This document shows positions 9,723-20,043 of a DNA stretch of 64,000 nucleotides, piece after piece. Position 1 is the stretch's first letter. Every line of letters starts with the position of its first letter. This stretch comes from Triticum aestivum. Taxonomy: Eukaryota; Streptophyta; Magnoliopsida; Poales; Poaceae. Made by a program: the position numbers and the translations under genes. Location of the stretch: positions 40,706,398 through 40,770,397 of the forward strand of contig NC_057814.1 in the NCBI RefSeq assembly GCF_018294505.1. Reading direction: 5' to 3'. A model generated the notes under the pieces. That model ran no database searches and was not told the origin of the DNA. It was given only the letters and a program-made list of their open reading frames with translations.

Positions 9723-12233
9723 CAGGCCCCAAGATGGGATCTTGTCGGTACAGAAGGTTGCGGCAGTGGAATTAGGGTTTTGGCTCCGTATCTGATCGTT
9801 TGGGGGTACGTAGGTATATATAGGAGGAAGGAGTACGTCGGTGGAGCAATAGGGGGCCCACGAGGGTGGAGGGCGTGCCCTGGGGGGGGGGGGGTAGGCG
9901 CGCCCCCTACCTCGTGGCCTCCTCCTTTATTTATTGACGCAGGGTCCAAGTCTCCTGGATCTTGTTCGTTCTGAAAATCACGTTCCCGAAGGTTTCATTC
10001 CGTTTGGACTCCGTTTGATATTCCTTTTCTGCGAAACTCCGAAATAGGCAAGAAACAGCAATTCTGGGTTGGGCCTCCGGTTAATAGGTTAGTCCCAAAA
10101 ATAATATAAAGGTGAATAATAAAGCCCAATAATGTCCAAAACAGTAGATAATATAGCATGGAGCAATCAAAAATTATAGATACGTTGGAGACGTATCAAG
10201 CATCCCCAAGCTTAATTCCTGCTCGTCCTCGAGTAGGTAAATGATAAAAACAGATTTTTTGATGAGGAGTGCTACTTGGCATAATTTCAATGTAATTCTT
10301 CTTAATTGTGGTATGAATATTCAGATCCGAAAGATTCAAGACAAAAGTTTAATGTTGACATAAAAATAATAATACTTCAAGCATACTAACAAAGCAATTA
10401 TGTCTTCTCAAAATAACATGGCCAAAGAAAGTTATCCCTACAAAATTATATAGTCTGGCTATGTCTATCTTCACCACACAAAGTATTTAAATCATGCACA
10501 ACCCCGATGACAAGCCAAGCAATTGTTTCATACTTTTGACGTTCTCAAACTTTTTCAATCTTCACGCAATACATGAGCGTGAGCCATGGACATAGCACTA
10601 TATGTGGAATGGAATGGTGGTTGTGGAGAAGACAAAAAGGAGAAGATAGTCTCGCATCAATTAGGCGTATCAATGGGCTATGGAGACGCCCGTCAATAGA
10701 TATCAATGTGAGTGAGTAGGGATTGTCATGCAACAGATGCACTAGAGCTATAAGTATATGAAAGCTCAACAAAAGAAACTAAGTGGGTGTGCATCCAACT
10801 CGCTTGCTCACGAAGACCTAGGGCATTTTGAGGAAGCCCGTCATTGGAATATACAAGCCAAGTTCTATAATGAAAAATTCCCACTAGTATATGAACGTGA
10901 CAAAATGAGAGACTCTCTATCATGAAGATCATGGTGCTACTTTGAAGCACAAGTGTGGTAAACGGATAGTAACATTGTCCGTTCTCTCTTTTTCTCTCAT
11001 TTTTTTATTTGGGCCTTTTCCCTTTTTTTTATGGCCTCTTTTTTTATTTTATTTTTATTTTTCGTCCGGAGTCTCATCCCGACTTATGGGCGAATCATAG
11101 TCTCCATCATCCTTTCCTCACTTGGGACAATGCTCTAAAAATGATGATCATCACACTTTTATTTTCTTACAACTCGATACTTAGAACAAAATATGACTCT
11201 ATATGAATGCCTCCGGCCTTGTACCAGGATTTGCAATGAATCAAGAGTGACATATATGAAAGAATTATGAACGGTGGCTTTGCCACAAATACGATGTCAA
11301 CTGCATGATCATGCAAAGCAATATGACAATGATGGAGCGTGTCATAATAAACGGAACGGTGGAAAGTTGCATGGCAATATATCTCAAAATGGCTATGGAA
11401 ATGCCATGATAGGTAGTTATGGTGGCTGTTTTGAGGAAGGTTTATGGTGGGTGTATGATACCGGCGAAAAGTGCGCGGTATTAGAGAGGCTAGCAATGGT
11501 GGAAGGAAGAAGAGTGCACATAATCCATGGAATCAACATTAGTCATAAAGAACTCATATACTTATTGCAAAAATCTAGAAGTTATCAAAGCAAAGTATTA
11601 CGCGCATGCCCCTAGGGGGATAGATTGGTAGGAAAAGAGCATCGCTCGTCCCCCACCGCCACTCATAAGGAAGACCATCAATAAATAAATTATGCTCCGA
11701 CTTCATCACATAACGGTTCGCCATACGTGCATGCTACGGGAATCACAAACTTTAACACAAGTATCCCTCAAATTCACAACTACTCAACTAGCATGACTCT
11801 AATATCACCATCTTTATATCTCAAAACAATTATCAAGCATCAAACTTTTCTTAGTATTCAACACACTCATAAGAAAGTTTTTACTAATCTTGAATACCAA
11901 GCATATTAGGATTATTTAAGCAAATTACCATGCTATTTAAGACTCTCAAAATAATCTAAGTGAAGCATGAGAGATCAATAGTTTCTATAAAACCAATCCA
12001 CCATCGTGCTCTAAAAGATATAAGTGAAGCACTAGAGCAAAACTATATAACTCAAAAGATATAAGCGAAACACATAGAGTATTCTAACAAATTTCAAATC
12101 ATGTATGGCTCTCTCAAAAGGTGTGTACAGCAATGATGATTGTGGTAAACTAAAAAGCAAAGACTCAAATCATACAAGACACTCCAAGCAAAACACATAT
12201 CATGTGGTGAATAAAAATATAGCTCCAAGCTGC
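9723..12233 (-). mobile_element. Truncated gypsy fragment: half LTR plus 3' internal region
   Basis: 9723-10200 matches the gypsy LTR at 19560-20029, and 10201-12233 matches its internal region at 20030-21793. The copy starts abruptly inside the LTR and stops abruptly in the internal region, so both outer ends are missing. It keeps about 285 bp (near 10423-10707) that the 20 kb copy lacks. No gag or protease is included. Short minus-strand frames shared by both copies (for example 11167-11496) look like conserved non-coding sequence. Confidence 0.85.
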
Positions 12234-12486
12234 AATTTTAGTTATGGTTTTAGTAGTAGTTGAGGAGCACACAGTTAGAATGTTTTATTACAGTTTATGG
12301 TTGCTGTCTTTTTTCCGTACTAATTTAGGGCACAACCAAAGTGTACTTGGTTGGTTATGGTACAAGACATTGGACATGTATACAATATTTTTTATACTTT
12401 GTATGTGGTTTGTGAAGATTGTATGATAGTTGCATTGAAAATATTTTAGGCTGAAAATATCTCTGTGCTAAAATGTTGTCTATGTT

Positions 12487-13740
12487 ATGGTGAAGCCATG
12501 GGGAAGAACACACAGTTCAACATATGAGGGATTATTTTTGGAAGTCAGCAGTATGCTTGCACAAGAAAGGAACAAACTTGAGGTAAGCCTATTTTATATC
12601 TCGTTGATTCTTCTTCTAACTAAAGGGGACACACTATCTGTCGTGAATATTGGAGTGGAAAGACTGGAAGCAACTATAAATTCTTCTGAGGATTTTGACA
12701 ATTCTCGTAGTGGCATAATTTCAGAGAAGGGTCAGCTTGCTGAGAAATAACGAATTAAAGAGTTTGGTGCTTACTGAGAAATCACCAAGTAACCCTACTT
12801 GCCTTGCAAAAATTCTGGGAATACATCAGGTCCAGGAACTTATTTATTTTTTGCAGAGCTCTATGCTGTTAATGCTCGCGCTATCTAATGTTCATGTTCT
12901 AATTCTCTCTAACTACTATTGCAGGTCAAGGAAATTAAGAATTGTAAGGAGGCAAGGATTAGTTTCATGATTATGGAGAATCTTTTATTTGGCAGTAACA
13001 TACTGCGTAGATATGATCTGAAGGGTGCTCTTTTCTCACGATATCCTGCTGATTCATCAAATCCCAAGAGCGTACTCTTGGATCAAACATTTATTAAGAC
13101 ATGCGTACCATGCCTATCTACATTAAAGGAAAACCCAAAAACTTCATGGAACGTGCTATTTGGAACGATAGATCCTTTTTATGTGTAAGTATGCCTATTG
13201 TTGCAAATGGTTTTCATCGACTTCATAAGCATTTGGCCGTATGCTTATTACGTTAGCTTACAAGTTGCAGCTCTTATGTTTCCAAAACATGAATTTCAAG
13301 GATTACTCCATGTTCGTTGGAGTGGACAAACAGAAGAAGGAACTTGTATTCGGAATAAAAGATTACTTGAGGCAATATACCTGGGACAAACAACTGGAGT
13401 TGTGGGTGAAGACATAGCTTGTTGTTTCCAAGATTCTATCTCTAACAGTAATCTCACCGAAGGAGTACAAATTAAGATTCAGGGCATTTATGTCTCAGTA
13501 CTTCAGATCAGTCCCAGACGCTCGAGTCTTGAGGCATGATCATTTGTAATGTTGGTAGATGTACTTATCTTGAAATCTTGAGTATGGTTTATGCTGCCAT
13601 GGTCCTTGTCTTACTGGGAAGTATGGCTTAATCCATGCTTAGCATGCCTACAACGTCGGATGTGTCCAGCGTTAAGTTTCCTTCTGTTCATTTTTGTGGT
13701 GTGTGTATCATTGTCCATATTGTTTCTCGGCTGTTGTACA
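12487..13740 (+). pseudogene. Captured FAB1/PIKfyve-type phosphatidylinositol-3-phosphate 5-kinase gene fragment
   Basis: Exons encode the C-terminal kinase region. The first recognisable exon ends TEKSPSNPTCLAKILGIHQ near 12831. An intron runs to TTGCAG at 12924. The next exon reads VKEIKNCKEARISFMIMEN, LRRYDLKGALFSRYPADSS and SVLLDQ, ending near 13183 with a GTAAGT donor. A last exon (about 13310-13545) reads DYSMFVGVDKQKKELVFGI, KDYLRQYTWDKQLELWV and VISPKEYKLRFRAFMSQYF. Plant FAB1 kinases phosphorylate PI3P to PI(3,5)P2 on endosomes; the match is closest, from memory, to FAB1D-like proteins. Only the kinase C-terminus is present; the nucleotide-binding part and everything upstream are missing. 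A 1-base frameshift lies near 13138, and a TAG follows WVKT near 13406. Introns are retained, so the copy came from genomic DNA and not by reverse transcription. 12487-12736 may hold further exons of the same gene (donor GTAAGC after ERNKLE), not recognised. The tail to about 13740 may be 3' UTR. Confidence 0.82.
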
Positions 13741-13833
13741 TAACACTAGGACTTAAGATACCCTCAAAAGGAAAATCAATGGTGATCGACATCTAGATAA
13801 CCAAAGATATGTTCTTTGTTGATGATCTAGCTG

Positions 13834-14077
13834 CCAAATTTTGAACTGAAAAAAAAGCGTCCAGAATTTGATGAAATCTTAACACAAGGACAAGCATATG
13901 ATGACTAGTATTCTGGGAAATTTTCATCAAATTTAGAGTCATTTTTCAAGAGAATCGTCAATTCTTTTCAACCAAAATTTGGCCTCGAATTTGAACTGAA
14001 AAGCAAATTGTCCAGAAAATTATGAAATTTTTACACAAGGACAACCATATGATGATCAGTAGCCTGGGAAATTTTCA
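13834..14077 (+). repeat. Two diverged tandem units, about 150 bp period
   Basis: Both 13834-13925 and 13988-14077 read TTTGAACTGAAAA, GTCCAGAA, ATGAAAT, ACACAAGGACAA, CATATGATGA and CTGGGAAATTTTC in that order. Unassigned sequence within CACTA B. Confidence 0.7.
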
Positions 14078-14159
14078 ATAGTTTTTGCCGAACCAATTGA
14101 AAATTAAAATTTACAAACAAATACAACCCAATTTGGCGAAAAGCTGAACAGAAAAAAGT

Positions 14160-15800
14160 GTGCAATGCTCCTAGTTCCGAAGATGAGGGTTGTAAATCAA
14201 TTGAGGGTGCAATTTGTTATCCAACACAGTACCCCATCGGCCTGGAAACTGGTCCATTTGTCCGTTTTCCCGCAAAATAATCGCAAACTAGGGGGGCTTT
14301 GTCGGCATACTAACCGCTACCACCTACGCGTTCGCGACCCTAGTCCCACACAAAAACCTCTCCGCACGAAATGGTTGCCGCACATTCATGACTGCCAGCG
14401 TCGCTCCAGAGCGAACGTGACTCCACGGAATTGATGCCGGTCAGAGCGACGCGACAAGACCAGATGAGCGAGCGGCGCCCTTCAGTGTCGAGGCGGCGAC
14501 CGAGAAGCCTACTCTAGCCACTGCGAAGCGTTGAAGCCGGTTTCCATGGCTTTTCGTCCCTTCGCCTGGCCTGGTCGTGTCAATTTAAGCAGGGCTCCAG
14601 TGTCGTCCTCACCGCATCGCATATGGACGCTGAGTCCGTCCGTCAGATGGAGCGGTCGCTATGGGGCCATGGTCCAGCGTCTCCCTAGCCACTACGAGCA
14701 CACGAAGGAGGATCCGCCTTGCTGTCGTGCTACCGTGCGCGTGAAGAAAGGAGCTGGCATCACCACCTCTCTGCCGCGTGAAGATGGAGCCGCAATCCCC
14801 CCACACAACCACGACGTCCAAATGAACGTCGCGTGAAGGACGAGCCGATGTCGTTGCTGCCATGCAGCCATTACGATAGAGAAACAAAGCCGCGACGCCC
14901 ACGTCGACCAGATGACATTGCCACCTTGTTGTGCATGGCGCGGCAAGGCCGTCGAGGAAGAGCTGATGTCGGCGATCGTGATGGTGCATGACCGCCTCTT
15001 CCACTACCTCAGTGGCCACAGTGACCACGACTCCTTGGCGCGGGTCATCGTTTTGGCTGAGGACAGTGTCGGATTCATGCCCCAGGCAGCCCGGGCGGCG
15101 GCGTGGGACATGAGGCCCATCTCCTTGCTATAGTGCTATAGTCAATGAAGGATGCCTGGGGCCTAGCCCATTCCTTGGTCCTCGACCATGCCCATTCCTG
15201 GGTCTGCCACTGGCCGAGGAGAGCGTGGCCAGGGAGGCAGGAGCGGTGCAACATGACGGGTCGCTCCGTGTTCGCCAAGTCCGACAAGGCACCTACCTGG
15301 TTCCGCGCGGACCCGACCTCGCGGATACCTGGGCCTACGACCGGTTGCTCATCACCGTGAGGCGGAGACGGAGTAGCTCCTCCGCGAGCACCGATGGAGG
15401 CCCGACATGGCTTTGCGCCCGTGCGGCCTTCCCTCGCTAGAAGGGTTACTCCAACAACGATGATACAATTGCGATGGAGGTGCGGCCGGCCAGGGCGGCC
15501 ACGTGTACGTGGTCACCGTCCTCTCCAAGCTATATATGTAGGTCCTTTCGGGTTTATTTCAACAGATGAGATATCTGCTTTATGTCAATTAAGCCCGAAC
15601 TTAAATGAATTTCTTCTTATTTGCATGAATATCGTCAGATTTTTTTCAAATCCGCTATGAAATGTATGCGGGCATTGTTGGATGACGAGATACCGTATCG
15701 CTGCTGACAAATACAGTATCCGTTTAGCGGTCAGTGGTAGAGATGCCCTTATAGACAAGAATCCCCTTGCACAATATGATATGATGGAATTCTATGTTTC
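14160..15800. other. GC-rich stretch of CACTA B without recognised gene
   Basis: About 14330-15520 is clearly richer in G+C than its surroundings and has several overlapping frames of 70-140 codons on both strands. None shows a motif or composition I recognise. It could be another captured, decayed gene segment, because CACTA B already carries one, but no exon structure can be defended. Confidence 0.4.
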
Positions 15801-15816
15801 TAGCAAATAAATCATT

Positions 15817-16116
15817 CTGCGAACCAACCTGTGGTTGGATGGTTAGAGGGACTATGGTATCCCAGCCCACCAGGGTTCAAGTCCTGGTGCTCGCATTTAT
15901 TCCTGGATTTATTTCAGAATTTCCAGTGATGCGCATTCAGTGGGAGGAGACGTTCCCGTCAACGACGAGGTGACTACGATGACTTCGTAAATTTCAAAAT
16001 GATATGCTGGCTCAGTCTTTCGAAAGTGCTCATAGAGGTAAGGTGTGCGTGTGTGCGTTCATAGGGTTGAGTGTATGCGCATGTATATGAGCGCTTGCGT
16101 CTGTACTGTGTAAAAA
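15817..16116 (+). mobile_element. Au-type tRNA-derived SINE
   Basis: The insertion is bracketed by a perfect 15-bp direct repeat, AGCAAATAAATCATT, at 15802-15816 and 16117-16131. It begins CTGCGAACCAACCTGTGG. It contains a pol III B-box-like GGTTCAAGTCC near 15884 in a tRNA-like head, and ends in a short A-rich tail (GTAAAAA). This matches my memory of the Au SINE of Aegilops and wheat. The tRNA-like head is a SINE promoter, not a functional tRNA. Confidence 0.85.
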
Positions 16117-16142
16117 AGCAAATAAATCATTTCACAATGTAT

Positions 16143-16145
16143 GGA

Positions 16146-16197
<52 letters not shown>
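16143..16197. repeat. (AAT)n microsatellite
   Basis: About 18 uninterrupted AAT units just downstream of the SINE target duplication. Confidence 0.95.
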
Positions 16198-18329
16198 GAT
16201 CAAGTGACATTGGCCCTTTTCTGGTTGTCTGTATAGTATAGAGATAAATAGGCTTTTTTTCCAAATGATAAGGACTAAGTTTCCCGTATTTCATTGGGAT
16301 GTAATTATTTTGGCATTTGCCGCCCTATTTTCCATTTGCCGCCAAACAAATAGCGCGCCAGCGCTCTTATTATTGAGAATCCTCGTAATATATACTCCGC
16401 CACGCTGCCTTCTCTCCACTTCTCCTCACCCACGCCGCCATCTCTCCACTTCTCCTCTTCTCCAACTTCCTAATCCATCCTAATCCATCTAATCAGATCC
16501 CTCCAATCTACTGGCCGCTGATGTGCATCGCCTCAATACATGACCGGCGGACAGTGGCCGATTGGCTTAGTGGGCGGATTGATGGAAGCTCAGCGGGCGG
16601 GTGATTGGAGGCCGTGGAGGTTGGGGGACAGAGACCGGCCGACGTGTGCGTCGAGGCCGACGGCGGCGATTGGGCAGGTAGGTCGGAGGAATCATCTGCT
16701 GCAACGAGCAACTTCGTCTTCAACCCACAGGTGGATTAAACAAAGCAAGCACGGAAGTACATCCTGCCCAGGGTAGCTGCGCCCCAGGTTCGTATTGGTC
16801 CTGACCATTGTGTTGTGCTCTCTCAGGTCTTGGTCTAGAAATTACTCAAATTCTTTGATCTTAAACTCATGGTGTAATTTCATTTCTTGTGGCTTAACCT
16901 GTGTAAAGGTTCTGTTTTTCGATTGTACAAACTGCAGAAGCTCTGCTCCACGGTAGGAGCAGAGTAACTAGTAGCACACATTAAACCCCATCACACATAG
17001 TTTTCGTTTTTTGATCTGCACATCACGTATAGTTACTAGCAACACGAAACGTTCAAAAGCTGTGTTGGCAGAACCATTTGGAAGAGTCCCATCCCAACCA
17101 TTTTTTGCAAACTGTTTGGGCAAGCAGTTGTTTTTGTAGTTCTGTAGCCTGTACTAGTGAAATCACTAAACTGGTGAATGTTTCTTTCAGATTGTTCTTG
17201 TGCTGCTTTGCAGAATGCCTATGCTGAAATAATCTTGCAGTGCAACATGGTGGTCCTGAACCAAGTATACGACTTCACCAAGTCACTAAGCAGGTAAACA
17301 TATGCTACATATCCAAATGCCAATGACTGTACATGAGCTTGTCTAATTTGGTGTGTAAGTGGAAGGTAAATGACATTATGATGAAACACCAATCCCATTT
17401 TGACAAGCGCTTTTTAAAGACTATTGTGACACCACTAGAAGATTATAAGTCAGATTCAACGAAGCAATTAAAAATTAATTGTATTGCATACAACAATAAC
17501 ACGATTGGCAACAAACTCGTGGCCAAAGGAACTTTAGTGATTAAAGAGAAAACATATGTGACTGGAGGAAACATGCTTGGAGAGCAATAGGTTGCAGTTT
17601 TTGTTCACTGCTATACATATCTAGGAGATGAGAGACTAGTTAAACCATTATGAAAAATTCCAAACAGTAAGGGATGCTATTGGTTGGCCTCACTCACATG
17701 TAAGTATGTTCCCATTCAAGCATTGTCGTATGTTCCCATTCAAAAATATTTGGGATTTTTAGATAAAAATAGTTAAGCCAACCACTCCAACACAAAACAC
17801 AAATCATTGGTATGATACATTTCTTATAATTTCATCAAAGAATCACTTGTCCTCCACTTCTCTATAATCATATGTTCATGTAAACGTTGTTCATCTCTTT
17901 TTCAGGGCAATGAGGACTTGAAAAGGGAGTGCATTAAAAGAGTTGGGGCGTAGCTGGGTAGTTGAGGATTTGAAAAGGGAGTGCACCGGAGGAGTCAGGA
18001 GCAGTTAATGAATCTATCTTTGAATGGATAAATCTTATGGATTATGTATAGATTTTAGCTTCATAGAGAAACATAGTTTCCGTCTATAAGATATTTTATC
18101 ATTTATTTGCGTCAGCGCATGTTTCATATGAATGTTTGATATTATTCAGCTGGGAACTCCATGTACTTTCAGAAGACACAATATTCCTGCTAATTAATGC
18201 ATTGGATGTTGTTCCCGAGTTTGATGTTTGCAAATGCATCTATGACGTGGAATGATGCCTTCATATGATCATGATATTACTTGATCAATCTGCATGTGCA
18301 GCCATGACATGATACAATAATTGAATTTG
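16198..18329. other. CACTA B interior with promoter-like and exon-like traces, no identified gene
   Basis: A TATA-like AATATATACT (about 16387) precedes a pyrimidine-rich leader (16400-16500) and a G+C-rich tract to about 16780, which looks like a plant promoter and 5' UTR. Near 17216-17292 a frame reading NAYAEIILQC to DFTKSLSR is bordered by TTTGCAG and GTAAAC, like an exon. The longest frame is 17333-17590 (85 codons, unrecognised). This could be the element's own gene or another captured gene. Confidence 0.35.
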
Positions 18330-18451
18330 AAACGAGGAATACATTTGAAATAACTCAAATAATATTTCAAGTAAAATATTCCATTCGTATAAAGATGCTT
18401 ATGTATATTTAGAGACGAGTATAAGAGGCGAATAAAACGTGTCTATGAGTG
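18330..18451 (+). repeat. CACTA B right subterminal repeat, unit 1
   Basis: This unit is repeated at 34983-35113 on the other side of the gypsy: TTTGAAATAA, TCAAATAATATTT, AAGTAAAATATTCCATT, TATAAAGATGCTTA, TTTAGAGACGA, TATAAGAGGCGAAT and AAACGTGTCTA. The gypsy inserted right after unit 1. Confidence 0.8.
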
Positions 18452-18456
18452 GAGAC

Positions 18457-20029
18457 TGCTACCTCTTGAGCACTGCGTTGGTTTTCCCTTGAAGAGGAAA
18501 GGGTGATGCAGCAAAGTAGCGTATGTATTTCCCTCAGTTTTTGAGAACCAAGGTATCAATCCAGTAGGAGGCTACGCGCGAGTCCCTCGCACCTACACAA
18601 AATAAATAAATCCTCGCAACCAATGCGATAAGGGGTTGTCAATCCCTACACGGCCACTTACGAGAGTGAGATCTGATAGATATGATAGGATAATATTTTT
18701 GGTATTTTTGTGATAAAGATGCAAAGTAAAATAAAAGGCAAAGGAAATAACTAAGTGTTGGAAGATTAATATGATGAAGGTAGACCCGGGGGCCATAGGT
18801 TTCACTAGTGGCTTCTCTCAAGAGCATAAGTATTTTACGGTGGGTGAACAAATTACTGTTGAGCAATTGACAGAATTGAGCATAGTTATGAGAATATCTA
18901 GGTATGATCATGTATATAGGCATCACGTCCGAGACAAGTAGACCGACTCCTGCCTGCATCTACTACTATTACTCCACTCATCGACCGGTATCCAGCATGC
19001 ATCTAGAGTATTAAGTTCATGAAAACAGAGTAACGCCTTAAGCAAGATCACATGATGTAGAGGGATAAATTCATGCAATATGATAAAAACCCCATCTTGT
19101 TATCCTCGATGGCAACAATACAATACGTGCCTTGCTGCCCCTACTGTCACTGGGAAAGGACACCGCAAGATTGAACCCAAAGCTAAGCACTTCTCCCATT
19201 GCAAGAAAGATCAATCTAGTAGGCCAAACCAAACTGATAATTCGAAGAGACTTGCAAAGATAACCAATCATACATAAAAGAATTCAGAGAAGATTCAAAT
19301 ATTGTTCATAGATAAACTTGATCATAAACCCACAATTCATCGGTCTCAACAAACACACCGCAAAAGAAGATTAGATCGAATAGATCTCCATGAGAGAGGG
19401 GGAGAACATTGTATTGAGATCCAAAAAGAGAGAAGAAGCCATCTAGCTAATAACTATGGACCCGAAGGTCTGAGGTAAACTACTCGCACTTCATCGGAAG
19501 GGCTATGGTGATGATGTAGAAGCCCTCCGTGATCGATGCCCCCTCCGGCGGAGCTCCGGAACAGGCCCCAAGATGGGATCTCGTCGGTACAGAAGGTTGC
19601 GGCAGTGGAATTAGGTTTTTGGCTCCGTATCTGATCGTTTGGGGGTACGTAGGTATATATAGGAGGAAGGAGTACGTCGGTAGAGCAACAGGGGGCCCAC
19701 GAGGGTGGAGGGCGCGCTCTGGGGGGGTAGGCGCGCCCCCCTACCTCGTGGCCTCCTTCTTTATTTCTTGACGTAGGGTCCAAGTCTCCTGGATCTTGTT
19801 CGTGTTGAAAATCACGTTCCCGAAGGTTTCATTCCGTTTGGACTCCGTTTGATATTCCTTTTCTGCGAAACTCTGAAATAGGCAAAAAAACAACAAGGGC
19901 TGGGCCTCCGGTTAATAGGTTAGTCCCAAAAATAATATAAAGATGAATAATAAAGCCCAATAATGTCCAAAACAGTAGATAATATAGCATGGAGCAATCA
20001 AAAATTATAGATACGTTGGAGACGTATCA
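18457..20029 (-). repeat. 3' LTR of the gag-protease gypsy
   Basis: Reads TGCTACCTC to GACGTATCA on the plus strand. It matches 33391-34967 throughout with scattered substitutions. It contains a minus-strand TATA box (plus strand GGTATATATAGGAGG near 19652). Confidence 0.93.
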
Positions 20030-20043
20030 AGCATCCCCAAGCT
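20030..20043 (-). promoter_or_regulatory. Polypurine tract of the gypsy element
   Basis: On the minus strand AAGCTTGGGGATGCT abuts the 3' LTR directly, the usual position of the plus-strand DNA primer. Confidence 0.75.

Noticed and set aside
9372..9974. 200-codon plus-strand frame
   Set aside because: It crosses the junction at 9723 between CACTA sequence and a gypsy LTR fragment, so it is a chance fusion.
14609..15028. 139-codon minus-strand frame in the GC-rich island
   Set aside because: No motif, other-strand frames of similar length, and GC-rich DNA gives long chance frames.
15817..15910. Possible tRNA gene (B-box GGTTCAAGTCC)
   Set aside because: It is the tRNA-like head of a SINE with a 15-bp TSD; no proper cloverleaf was apparent.
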